A DNA stretch of 5,372 nt from Bordetella parapertussis (GCA_945906975.1 CAMDRY010000249.1:1-5372), one strand, 5' to 3'; counted from the first letter of the stretch, positions 1-5,228 are shown. Program-made: numbers and translations. Notes: generated by a model from the sequence alone, not told the origin.

Positions 1-80
1 AGCGAAGCAATCCCGTCGTCCTTGTGACCGCCGTCGCAATGCCACCAGATTGTCGCGTCGGCTTCGCCTCCTCGCAATGA
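1..80. repeat. Palindromic dispersed repeat, copy A (cut by window start)
   Basis: This is the first of several copies of a ~96-bp element; its left ~15 bases lie outside the window. It has the family's layout: a left arm (seen here from AGCGAAGCAATCCCG), a centre of CCTTGTGACCGCCGTCGCAA type, and a right arm ending GCCTCCTCGCAATGA. The two arms are imperfect inverted complements, so a transcript could fold into a long hairpin. Short open frames run through it, but they are made of the repeat and match no protein family I know. Confidence 0.8.
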
Positions 81-90
81 TATGGATTTT

Positions 91-186
91 TGTCCTTGCG
101 AGCGCAGCGCAGCAATCCCGTCGTCCTTGTGGCTACCGTCGCAATGCCACCAGATTGTCGCGTCGGCTTCGCCTCCTCGCAATGAC
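91..186. repeat. Palindromic dispersed repeat, copy B (complete, 96 bp)
   Basis: A complete copy, from TGTCCTTGCGAGCGCAGCG to CCTCCTCGCAATGAC. The left end and the reverse complement of the right end (GTCATTGCGAGGAGGCGAAG) share the CTTGCGAG/ATTGCGAG and GAAGC blocks, which gives the imperfect inverted-repeat structure. It differs from copy E (525-620) at about 6 of 96 bases. Copies A and B are separated by about 10 bases, so the two lie nearly in tandem. Confidence 0.85.
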
Positions 187-253
187 AGGGCCTTGTTATA
201 TCCCGGGTATTGCACTCGGTTGTTGTATGGAAATGGCTGGAAAGCCTCGCCAG
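187..253. repeat. 67-bp repeat-flanking segment, copy 1
   Basis: This segment follows copy B directly and recurs after copy E at 621-687 with 63 of 67 bases identical. The similarity stops shortly after the shared GCCAG. The duplicated block is therefore larger than the palindromic unit: copy plus tail, about 163 bp, at a period of 434 bp. The end of this copy also takes part in a local hairpin (236-246 pairing with 258-268, 10 of 11 bases). No gene is seen in the segment or in 254-389. Confidence 0.8.
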
Positions 254-389
254 TAAAGGGTTTCCAGCTATCGGCCTGTTTTAGACGCATGCCTCGCCAG
301 CGCTATGGCCTGGCTTTTGGCGGCACCATGCCCTTCGGAAGCAATAGCCACATCTGTCCCCAGGAGCGCGTTCGCCGCGTAATATTTTT

Positions 390-420
390 GTCCCTGCGAG
401 CGCAGCGAAGCAATTCCGTT
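390..420. repeat. Partial palindromic repeat, left arm only
   Basis: A ~31-bp fragment (TGTCCCTGCGAGCGCAGCG, then AAGCAATTCCGT) matches only the left arm of the 96-bp element and abuts the full copy D. It looks like a remnant of a truncated copy, or of copy D inserting into an older one. The upstream stretch 254-389 shows no repeat and no recognisable gene. Confidence 0.75.
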
Positions 421-515
421 GTCCTTGCGAGCGCAGCGCAGCAATCCCGTCGTCCTTGTGGCTACCGTCGCAGTACCACAAGATTGCCGCGTCGGCTTCG
501 CCTCCTCGCAATGAC
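420..515. repeat. Palindromic dispersed repeat, copy D (complete, 96 bp)
   Basis: A complete unit with the same ends as copies B and E. It differs mainly in the central part of the right arm, where it reads CGCAGTACCACAAGATTGC and the others read CGCAATGCCACCAGATTG. It is followed after nine bases by copy E, so D and E form a second near-tandem pair like A and B. Confidence 0.85.
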
Positions 516-524
516 ATGAATTTT

Positions 525-620
525 TGTCCTTGCGAGCGCAGCGAAGCAATCTCGTCGTCCTTGTGACCGCCGTCGCAATGCCACCAGATTGCCGCGTCGG
601 CTTCGCCTCCTCGCAATGAC
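525..620. repeat. Palindromic dispersed repeat, copy E (complete, 96 bp)
   Basis: A complete unit, followed directly by the second copy of the 67-bp flank. Its core, GAAGCAATCTCGT, is closer than that of the other left-end copies to the form at 5102-5204, which shows that the repeats at both ends of the window belong to one family. Confidence 0.85.
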
Positions 621-687
621 AGGGCCTTGTTATAGCCCGGGTATTGCACTCGGTTGTTGTATGGCAATGGCTGGAAATCCGCGCCAG
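621..687. repeat. 67-bp repeat-flanking segment, copy 2
   Basis: This is the second copy of the segment at 187-253, with four substitutions. It carries the same offset from the preceding palindromic unit, so unit and tail were duplicated as one block. Its right end forms the left arm of the hairpin at 669-703. Confidence 0.8.
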
Positions 688-703
688 GCGCGGCTTTTCA
701 GCC
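669..703 (-). terminator. Strong hairpin downstream of the methyltransferase gene
   Basis: Two 17-base arms (669-685 and 687-703) pair at 15 of 17 positions. One exception is a G·U-type pair and the other a mismatch. The hairpin begins 21 bases past the TAA of the minus-strand gene, where a transcription end would be expected. No run of T follows on the minus strand, so it is not a textbook intrinsic terminator and may instead stabilise the mRNA 3' end. Confidence 0.35.
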
Positions 704-723
704 AGCGCCGTGGTTTTACGGGC

Positions 724-1548
724 TTATTTGGCGCGTGTCGCCTTCCATGTACCACCGCCGGCCGAGGACTTGAAGCTGCCCTCGATGCTGTCACCGCTCA
801 CGCGCCCGCTGTATTGGGTGGCGCCGACGCTGAAGCTGATCTGGTCGGCGCTCAACTTGCCGCCGCTGAGCGGCGCGCCACCGACGCTGCCGCTGAAGTT
901 CTGGAATTCTTGTTTGAACGCAAGCTCGCCTTGGGCGCTTTTCCAGTTGCCCTCGATACGCGCCGGCACTATCCACATGAAGGCGGTGCAGTAGGTGCCG
1001 CAACCGAGTTCCACCGTTTCATCCGGCGACCAGTCACCCATCCTGAAGGAGTTGGAGACGACGCGCGTGCCCGGTTTCATGCTGAGAATGGTCGGGCGCA
1101 GTTTGACGTTGAGGTCTGGCAGCAGGAATAGCGTGATGACCGTTGCCTTACTGAGGTCGGTCTGGAAAATATCGCCCTCGATGAAGTTGGCCAGTTTGGC
1201 GCCGGCCTTCTCGGCGTTGCGGCGCGACAGCACCACCATGTCGGGGTTGTATTCGACGCCGGTGGCGCGCACGCCGCGTTTGGCCGCGGCGATGACGGTG
1301 CGGCCGTCACCCGAACCCAGGTCCATCAGGTAGTCATTGGGCGTGACCTTGGCCATGTCGAGCATCTTGTCCACCAGTTGCTCGGGCGAAGGTACCCACA
1401 CCACGTCCTTGCCCGGCTGGCCGACCTCGGGCGCGAATTCTGTTTTGGGCTGGGCGTGGGACGGTGTGGCGGCGACACCGATCGTCAGGATCAGCGCCAT
1501 CAGCGCCGCAAGTCGGCGCGCGTAAAAAAATTGCTGTGTTGCAGTCAC
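724..1548 (-). CDS. Exported class I SAM-dependent methyltransferase-like protein
   Basis: A 274-residue protein of unknown substrate. Residues 1-32 look like a Sec signal peptide: Arg11-Arg12, a hydrophobic stretch at about 13-27, and a likely cleavage site after S-H-A (30-32). A Rossmann-type methyltransferase domain follows. The SAM-binding glycine motif DLGSGDGR is at 76-83, an acidic residue ends the second strand (Glu99, in GVEYNP), GD is at 125-126, and LFLLPDLN at 140-147 occupies the motif IV region. Residues ~199-274 form a Gly/Ser-rich, probably beta-stranded tail with GNW (200-202) and GTWKATR near the end. Cys183 and Cys187 (CGTYC) could form a disulphide in the periplasm. The GTG start is chosen because AAGGAG lies six bases upstream and the signal peptide follows at once; a nearby ATG is out of frame and meets TGA immediately. 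The fold is clear. Export and any methyl transfer outside the cytoplasm are inference, since SAM is not expected there; the domain may have lost catalysis. Confidence 0.85.
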   Translation of the reverse strand: MTATQQFFYARRLAALMALILTIGVAATPSHAQPKTEFAPEVGQPGKDVVWVPSPEQLVDKMLDMAKVTPNDYLMDLGSGDGRTVIAAAKRGVRATGVEYNPDMVVLSRRNAEKAGAKLANFIEGDIFQTDLSKATVITLFLLPDLNVKLRPTILSMKPGTRVVSNSFRMGDWSPDETVELGCGTYCTAFMWIVPARIEGNWKSAQGELAFKQEFQNFSGSVGGAPLSGGKLSADQISFSVGATQYSGRVSGDSIEGSFKSSAGGGTWKATRAK

Positions 1549-1554
1549 ATTGAT

Positions 1555-1560
1555 CTCCTT
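1555..1560 (-). promoter_or_regulatory. Ribosome binding site fixing the GTG start
   Basis: AAGGAG on the minus strand, six bases before GTG at 1548-1546. It is the best Shine-Dalgarno in the window. It rules out the long upstream extension of the frame to 1767, whose extra codons cover the leader and its tandem repeat. Confidence 0.8.
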
Positions 1561-1593
1561 TTTGAATGGACGGGATACATTATTGAGCATTGA

Positions 1594-1622
1594 AACATAA
1601 GCCGGCGCATGTGATCTGGCAA
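1594..1622 (-). promoter_or_regulatory. Possible sigma-70 promoter for the methyltransferase gene
   Basis: On the minus strand TTGCCA (5 of 6 to the -35 consensus, 1622-1617) is followed after 17 bases by TATGTT (4 of 6 to the -10, 1599-1594). Initiation near 1587 would leave a ~40-base leader before the GTG start. The spacing is ideal but the -10 is weak. An independent promoter fits with the terminator-like palindrome just upstream at 1710-1733. Confidence 0.35.
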
Positions 1623-1666
1623 TCAATCCATTACGCCATAAAAAAACCAGACCGCCATATTTTATT

Positions 1667-1706
1667 GGTGCTTGGTGCTTGGTGCGCGGTGCGCGGTGCG
1701 CGGTAC
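1667..1706. repeat. 7-bp tandem repeat in the intergenic leader
   Basis: Five consecutive heptamers are present: GGTGCTT twice, then GGTGCGC three times, followed by a degenerate GGTACCG. The array lies between the receptor gene's end and the proposed methyltransferase promoter. Exact short tandem repeats of this kind can change copy number by polymerase slippage. At seven bases per unit, a change would shift spacing but not a reading frame of the annotated genes. Confidence 0.85.
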
Positions 1707-1709
1707 CGT

Positions 1710-1733
1710 AAAAAACGTGGCCGATTAATCGGC
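1710..1733 (-). terminator. Short intrinsic terminator overlapping the receptor stop codon
   Basis: A perfect 14-base palindrome (GCCGATTAATCGGC, 1720-1733) contains the TAA stop of the minus-strand receptor gene. In the direction of transcription it is followed by four bases and then six T. The stem is only five pairs with a four-base loop, so termination may be partial, but position and T-run both fit. Confidence 0.45.
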
Positions 1734-2702
1734 GCGAATGCCCACCTCGCGAATCAGCTTGCCCCATTTGGCTGTCTCGGCGGCGACAAAGGCGGCGAAC
1801 TGCTCCGGTGTGGTGGCGGTGAAGCGCGCGCCCTCGCTGAGCATGCGCTGGCGCACTTCTGCCGAGCGCATTACCTCGAGCACCGCGGCGTTGAGTTTGG
1901 CGGTGATGGCGGGCGGCATGCCGGCGGGGCCGAAGATGCCTATCCAGTTGTTGACCTCAAAGCCGTTGAGCCCGGACTCGGCCAGGGTCGGCGTGTCCGG
2001 CGCCGCGGCGGAGCGGTTGAGCCCGAGCACCGCCACGCCCTTGAGTTTGCCCGCCTTCACCAGCGGCAACACGGTGGGCATGGTGGCGAACACCATGTGC
2101 GTCTGCCCGGCCAGCAGGTCGGTGATGGCCGGCACATTACCCTTGTACGGAATGTGCGTCACATCGACGCGCGCCATGGACTTGAACAGCTCGCCGGCAA
2201 GATGGCTTGCCGTGCCCACACCGGCCGAGCCGTAGCTCAACTTGCCCGGTTGCGCGCGCGCGAGCGCGATCAGTTCGGCCGGCGTACTCGCGCCGACCGA
2301 AGGGTGCACCGCGAGCAGGCTCTCGGCCTCGAGCACCAGCGCGACCGGTGTGAAATCCCTGACCGGGTCATAAGGCATGTTGCGAAACAGGCTGACGTTG
2401 ACCGCCTGTGTGCCTATGCTGCCCATCAGCAGGGTGTAGCCGTCCGCCGGCGACTTGGCCACGGCATCCGCGCCGATATTGCCACCGGCCCCGGGGCGGT
2501 TTTCCACCAGCACCGGATGCCCCCAGGCCTCCGACAGCCTGGCGCCGATGATGCGCGCAAACACATCGGCAATGCCGCCGGCGGCAAAGGGCACGACCAG
2601 GCGCACTGATTTTTGCGGGTAGGTTTGCGCTGCGACTGGCGGGGCCAGCAACAGCGTAGCGGCGAGCAGGCCGATGAGGGCGGAAATCAAACGACGGGAC
2701 AT
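1725..2702 (-). CDS. TctC/Bug-family tripartite tricarboxylate transporter substrate-binding protein
   Basis: A 325-residue periplasmic solute receptor, the usual length for the Bug family, which binds small carboxylates and related compounds for TctA/TctB-type secondary uptake. Residues 1-25 are a signal peptide (Arg3-Arg4, a hydrophobic core, cleavage after V-A-A at 23-25). The mature part begins QTYPQK and shows the family hallmarks in order: VPFAAGG at 37-43 with Asp46, VENRPGAGGNIG at 66-77, DGYTLL at 87-92, YGSAGVGTASHLAGELF at 157-173 and HIPYKG at 183-188. The start at 2702 is preferred over an upstream in-frame ATG at 2801 because GGAG lies five bases before it and the signal peptide starts there. 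No TctA or TctB membrane gene is in view; such orphan receptors are common and numerous in Betaproteobacteria. The ligand cannot be read from sequence. The nearby CoA-dependent dicarboxylate genes suggest a carboxylate, as inference. Confidence 0.93.
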   Translation of the reverse strand: MSRRLISALIGLLAATLLLAPPVAAQTYPQKSVRLVVPFAAGGIADVFARIIGARLSEAWGHPVLVENRPGAGGNIGADAVAKSPADGYTLLMGSIGTQAVNVSLFRNMPYDPVRDFTPVALVLEAESLLAVHPSVGASTPAELIALARAQPGKLSYGSAGVGTASHLAGELFKSMARVDVTHIPYKGNVPAITDLLAGQTHMVFATMPTVLPLVKAGKLKGVAVLGLNRSAAAPDTPTLAESGLNGFEVNNWIGIFGPAGMPPAITAKLNAAVLEVMRSAEVRQRMLSEGARFTATTPEQFAAFVAAETAKWGKLIREVGIRAD

Positions 2703-2822
2703 GGCGGCTCCGGGGGTGAAGGGCGCAAAGGGGGAGGCGGATTGCATGCCATGAATGCTAGCACTTGCTGCGTTCGCTATTGTGATGGCGTTTCTGGTCA
2801 TCGGTGAATCGGATGCTTAAGG

Positions 2823-2870
2823 CTTTGTCGCTGCGCCGGCTTGGGCGTTCTTTTTTAGTTGGGTGGTTTC
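2823..2870. repeat. Direct repeat bounding a structured intergenic element, left copy
   Basis: A 48-bp stretch, from CTTTGTCGCTGCGC to GGGTGGTTTC, is repeated in the same direction at 3168-3213 with a few substitutions and a small length change after a T-run. The two copies enclose about 297 bp. The interval 2703-2822 to the left is the receptor gene's leader, where I see no convincing promoter. Confidence 0.75.
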
Positions 2871-3167
2871 GCCCCCTGCGGGGGGCGAGTTACTTCTTTT
2901 GCTTCGCCAAAAGAAGTAACCGAGAAAAGGCGACCCGGAGGTGACGGCCCCCGGGGAGTGGCAGTGCAGTATGCAGATTGGTCAGGCGGGGGCTGCCCTG
3001 CGATGCTCGCGCCCCCGGGCCGGTCCCTAAACTCGCCCCTGCGGGGCTCAGACAACGGGACCGGACACCTCCCGAGGGCGCTGCGCTTCTCTGCGTCCCC
3101 TACGGGGATCACGGTCAATAAGCGCGCAACGCTGCGCTACGCGATGTTATTCGTGCGCAACGGCTCA
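2871..3167. repeat. Hairpin-rich non-coding element between direct repeats
   Basis: This GC-rich segment folds in several places. 2870-2876 pairs with 2881-2887 (CGCCCCC against GGGGGCG). 2889-2901 pairs perfectly with 2908-2920 (13 pairs around a CTTCGC loop). CCGGTCCC at 3020-3027 pairs with GGGACCGG at 3057-3064 and encloses a smaller GCCCC/GGGGC stem. Sequences of the form GTTACTT...AAGTAAC followed by AAAAGGCGACCCGG are, to my knowledge, a common intergenic repeat in proteobacteria. Long open frames cross it on both strands but have no protein-family features and repeat-like composition, so I do not call a gene. Confidence 0.6.
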
Positions 3168-3213
3168 CTTTGTCGCTGCGCGGGCTTGGGCATTCTTTTT
3201 TTGGGGTGGTTTC
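3168..3213. repeat. Direct repeat bounding a structured intergenic element, right copy
   Basis: This is the second copy of the 2823-2870 sequence, 46 bp, same orientation, 345 bp away. The main differences are C to G and G to A in the GC-rich part and the bases after the T-run. The pair could reflect target or unit duplication, or two neighbouring copies of a longer intergenic repeat. Confidence 0.75.
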
Positions 3214-3272
3214 CCTTGCCGGAGAGGGACAGGCAGAGGGGGGGCAGGCGGATTTGATGCTGCATGCATTCA

Positions 3273-3310
3273 CCCTCTCCCCAGTCCTCCCCTTTCGCGG
3301 GGGAGGGGGT
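3273..3310. repeat. REP-like CCCTCTCCCC / GGGGAGG hairpin repeat
   Basis: Pyrimidine-rich CCCTCTCCCC followed by CCTCCCC (3286-3292), a TTTCGCG loop and GGGGAGG (3300-3306) makes a stable stem. A related GAGAGGG lies upstream near 3222-3230. This C-rich/G-rich palindrome type is widespread between genes of GC-rich proteobacteria and gives spurious frames with a SPAKGE-like translation on the minus strand. Confidence 0.65.
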
Positions 3311-3330
3311 AATGCGTCGTGAAAATGAAA

Positions 3331-3353
3331 GCCGCACGATTTATGAAGCGATC
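3331..3353. repeat. 23-bp direct repeat, outer copy
   Basis: GCCGCACGATTTATGAAGCG plus ATC matches 3370-3392 at 20 of 23 positions, 39 bp apart. The second copy contains the lyase gene's terminator stem and part of its stop codon, so this looks like a local duplication of that gene's 3' end that has since decayed and no longer pairs well. Confidence 0.6.
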
Positions 3354-3361
3354 CGAGTCGT

Positions 3362-3388
3362 AAAAAAAAGCAGCACGATTTGTGCAGC
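3362..3388 (-). terminator. Intrinsic terminator of the hydratase-lyase operon
   Basis: In transcription direction GCTGCAC (3388-3382), a five-base AAATC loop and GTGCTGC (3376-3370) form a seven-pair stem with one T·T mismatch, followed at once by eight T (3369-3362). It starts two bases after the TGA of the lyase gene. It is the clearest rho-independent terminator in the window and argues that the receptor gene further on is not in the same transcript. Confidence 0.72.
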
Positions 3389-3390
3389 GA

Positions 3391-4203
3391 TCAACTGCTG
3401 CGCCGCGCCCGCGCCAGCAGTGCGCGCGCGCGGTCTATGACCGGCTTGTCTATCATCTGGCCGTCGATCTTGATGGCGGCGCCGTCACCAGCGAGGGCGA
3501 CGAGCTTTTCCGCCCAGGCGACTTGCGCCGCGGTCGGCGCAAAACCCTGGTGCACCGGCCCGATCTGCGAGGGGTGTATGCACAGCTTGGCGCCAAAGCC
3601 CAGCTCGCGCGCGCGGCGCGCATCGCGCTCGGCGTCCTCGGGCCGGCCTATGGTGACGGTCACACCGTCCACCGGTGCGGCGAGATTGGCGAGGCGCGAA
3701 TGCAGTACCACTTGTGAGCGTGCCAGCAGCAGCGTCTCCCAGGAATCGACACAACCGAGGTCCAGCGCCAGGTCGACCGTGCCGATGGCCAGGCGCTGCA
3801 CCGCCTTGTTGGCGGCGATGTCGGCCAGTTGTGCGATGCCGCGCGCCGATTCGATCAGCGCCAGCACCGGCACGGCCATGCCCAGCGCCGCCACATCGTT
3901 CGATGATTCGGTCTTGGGTAGCACAATGCCGGCGAGGCCCTTGCCGGCGGAACGCAGCACGGCGAGATCGTCGCCATGCCAGGCGGTGCCCACCGCATTG
4001 CAGCGCACCCACACCGGCGTTTCGCCCTGTTGCAGGAACGCGGCGAGCGCGGCGCGCGCCGCCGGTTTGTCGGCGACCGAGACGGCGTCCTCCAGGTCAA
4101 CGATGACTGCGTCGGCACCGGCCTGCCAGGCCTTGGCCACGCGATCCATGCGTGTCGCCGGGACGAACTGGTAGCTGACTGGCAAAGAGGGGGATGCGCT
4201 CAT
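3391..4203 (-). CDS. CitE-like CoA-ester lyase (HpcH/HpaI family), candidate citramalyl-CoA lyase
   Basis: A 270-residue cytoplasmic TIM-barrel lyase that would cleave a 3-hydroxyacyl-CoA into an acyl-CoA and an oxo-acid. Family landmarks run in order: FVPATR at 13-18, VDLEDAV at 35-41, Lys46 and Arg50, VRCN at 66-69 with its substrate-binding Arg67, LPK at 95-97, and LIES at 116-119 whose Glu118 is a predicted Mg2+ ligand. They continue with GTVDLALDLG at 141-150, whose Asp144 is the second predicted ligand, and KLCIHPSQ at 206-213. The canonical residues are intact, so it should be active. Its length matches the (S)-citramalyl-CoA lyases of itaconate degradation rather than longer malyl-CoA lyases. 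It begins inside the stop codon of the upstream hydratase gene (ATGA, 4203-4200), so translation is probably coupled and no separate Shine-Dalgarno is evident. The family call is secure. Citramalyl-CoA as substrate is inferred from the neighbour; other beta-hydroxyacyl-CoA substrates remain possible. Confidence 0.9.
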   Translation of the reverse strand: MSASPSLPVSYQFVPATRMDRVAKAWQAGADAVIVDLEDAVSVADKPAARAALAAFLQQGETPVWVRCNAVGTAWHGDDLAVLRSAGKGLAGIVLPKTESSNDVAALGMAVPVLALIESARGIAQLADIAANKAVQRLAIGTVDLALDLGCVDSWETLLLARSQVVLHSRLANLAAPVDGVTVTIGRPEDAERDARRARELGFGAKLCIHPSQIGPVHQGFAPTAAQVAWAEKLVALAGDGAAIKIDGQMIDKPVIDRARALLARARRSS

Positions 4204-5078
4204 GTCAGTGTGATCTCGCCGTCGAGCGCGACCTGGCCGCTGTTGTCGCTGGTCCAGGTGGCAAAGCTTTTACCATCGGCATTGGCATTGGCGTGCAGGT
4301 GGAAGGGGGCGTAATCGAAGGTTGGTTTTTTCATGCGAAAGCTGAACCTCTCTATGTTGCGGCCGGGCGCGAGATCGAACTCGACAAAGTCGAGCGCAAG
4401 GGTGGCGATGAGCGGCCCGTGCACGATCAACCCGGGATAGCTCTCGACATTGCGCACGTAGTCGTAATCGTAGTGGATGCGGTGGCCGTTGAAGCTCAGT
4501 GCCGAGTAACGGAACAAGAACACCGGGTCGGGCGTGACCTTGCGCAGGTGCGCGCCTTCGCGCTCGAAGGCCGGCGCAGCCGGCGCCGTGACGGCGAGCG
4601 GCGCGGTCTTGTCGTCGCGGGGCGGATCGTCACGATAGACGATGTCGTGCTCCTCCTCGAGCAGCAGCTTGCCGCTGTCGCCACCGCTAGCTTCGACATA
4701 GGTATAGCCGACCTTGACGAAAATCATCGCCCCCGATTTGCCGGTCTTTTCGGTGACATCGAGCACGCGCGCCGTGCGTGTGACCGTGCGCCCGGCGATG
4801 AAGGGCGCGTGCCAGTGCAGCCGGCTGCCTGCCCACATGCGGCGGGGCAGCTCGACTGGCGGCAGGAAGTTGCCGCGCATGGGGTGGCCGTCGGGCCCGA
4901 GTTTGGATTGTGTCTCGAGCTGGTTGAAAAACAACCAGTGCCAGCCGGCGGGCAGCTTGTCGCCGGACTCGAACACCTGCGGCCGGTCCATGGTTGCCGC
5001 CATCTTGGTCAGCTGCATGGTGTCGAGCGTTTCGCTGGTGATGAGTTCGCGGCCTATCCAGTGTGAGAGATCAGTCAT
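4200..5078 (-). CDS. MaoC/hotdog-type acyl-CoA hydratase, itaconyl- or mesaconyl-CoA hydratase-like
   Basis: A 292-residue cytoplasmic protein of the double-hotdog hydratase type seen in mesaconyl-C4-CoA hydratases and itaconyl-CoA hydratases. The N-terminal hotdog (about 1-150) includes LPAGWHWLFF at 42-51 and PRRMWAGSRLHW at 78-89. After a Pro/Ala-rich linker (about 151-170) the second hotdog carries the signature region 189-209, with YSALSFNGHRIHYD at 191-204 in place of the usual GDxNPxH hydratase motif, then YPGLIVHGPL at 214-223. It would add water across the double bond of an unsaturated dicarboxylyl-CoA and pass the product to the lyase that starts in its stop codon. The ATG at 5078 is chosen over a TTG 18 bases upstream because the paralogue at 5229 aligns from exactly this residue; neither has a strong Shine-Dalgarno. 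An alternative is a 3-hydroxyacyl-CoA or FAS1-like dehydratase of another carboxylate route. Confidence 0.88.
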   Translation of the reverse strand: MTDLSHWIGRELITSETLDTMQLTKMAATMDRPQVFESGDKLPAGWHWLFFNQLETQSKLGPDGHPMRGNFLPPVELPRRMWAGSRLHWHAPFIAGRTVTRTARVLDVTEKTGKSGAMIFVKVGYTYVEASGGDSGKLLLEEEHDIVYRDDPPRDDKTAPLAVTAPAAPAFEREGAHLRKVTPDPVFLFRYSALSFNGHRIHYDYDYVRNVESYPGLIVHGPLIATLALDFVEFDLAPGRNIERFSFRMKKPTFDYAPFHLHANANADGKSFATWTSDNSGQVALDGEITLT

Positions 5079-5101
5079 ATGAGTATCTGCGAGCAAAGTT
5101 C

Positions 5102-5204
5102 ATTGTCATTGCGAGGAGCGAAGCGACGAAGCAATCTCGTCGTATTGCTGAGGCCGTCGCTGCTTGCACGAGATTGCTTCGCTGCGCTCGCAATGACGAC
5201 AATA
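5102..5204. repeat. Palindromic dispersed repeat between divergent hydratase genes
   Basis: A ~103-bp imperfect palindrome. The left arm (about 5102-5140, GTCATTGCGAG then GAAGCAATCTCGT) is the inverted complement of the right arm (about 5168-5204, ACGAGATTGCTTC then CTCGCAATGAC), with a six-base difference inside the arms and a ~27-base centre. It is the same family as the copies at 1-620. It fills most of the 150 bp separating the two start codons, so any promoter for either gene must lie within it or in the short flanks (5079-5101 and 5205-5228). I could not pick out a convincing promoter. Confidence 0.85.
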
Positions 5205-5228
5205 TGAAATACCTAGTCGGACAACACC

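Noticed and set aside
1..620. CRISPR array
   Set aside because: The repeats are ~96 bp, long imperfect palindromes with unequal spacing (about 9 to over 200 bp). They are far longer than CRISPR repeats and lack uniform unique spacers or cas genes.
82..667. Overlapping open frames on both strands across the left repeats
   Set aside because: Their translations are the palindromic repeat read through (repeated SLRGGEADAAI-like and SRRLRLLAMT-like segments). They have no domain, no consistent ribosome binding site and strand-symmetric coding, as expected of repeats in GC-rich DNA.
1549..1767. N-terminal extension of the methyltransferase to 1767
   Set aside because: It would run through the previous gene's stop, the heptamer array and the AAGGAG site. 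The signal peptide begins at the GTG at 1548.
1590..2609. 339-codon plus-strand frame opposite the receptor gene
   Set aside because: It is antisense to a clear Bug-family gene and rich in His, Arg and Gly, as antisense frames of GC-rich genes are. It has no domain.
2703..2801. Upstream ATG for the receptor gene
   Set aside because: It would put 33 residues before an ordinary signal peptide. GGAG is correctly spaced before the ATG at 2702.
2859..3257. 132-codon plus-strand frame and the opposing minus-strand frame at 2855-3118
   Set aside because: Both lie over the hairpin-rich repeat element, share the same bases, show no recognised motif and lack a good ribosome binding site.
3137..3337. 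Minus-strand 66-codon frame
   Set aside because: Its SPAKGEDWGEG-type translation is the usual artefact of the CCCTCTCCCC/GGGGAGG intergenic repeat.
3380..4174. 264-codon plus-strand frame opposite the lyase gene
   Set aside because: It is very rich in Ser, Ala and Arg and lies antisense to a CitE-like gene with all catalytic residues.
4194..5066. 290-codon plus-strand frame opposite the hydratase gene
   Set aside because: It is antisense to a gene with an intact family signature and a close paralogue, and its composition is typical of a mirror frame.
1725..5078. A single operon from the hydratase to the receptor
   Set aside because: A T8 terminator at 3362-3388 and ~690 bp of repeats separate the lyase from the receptor gene, so a functional link is possible but co-transcription is unlikely.
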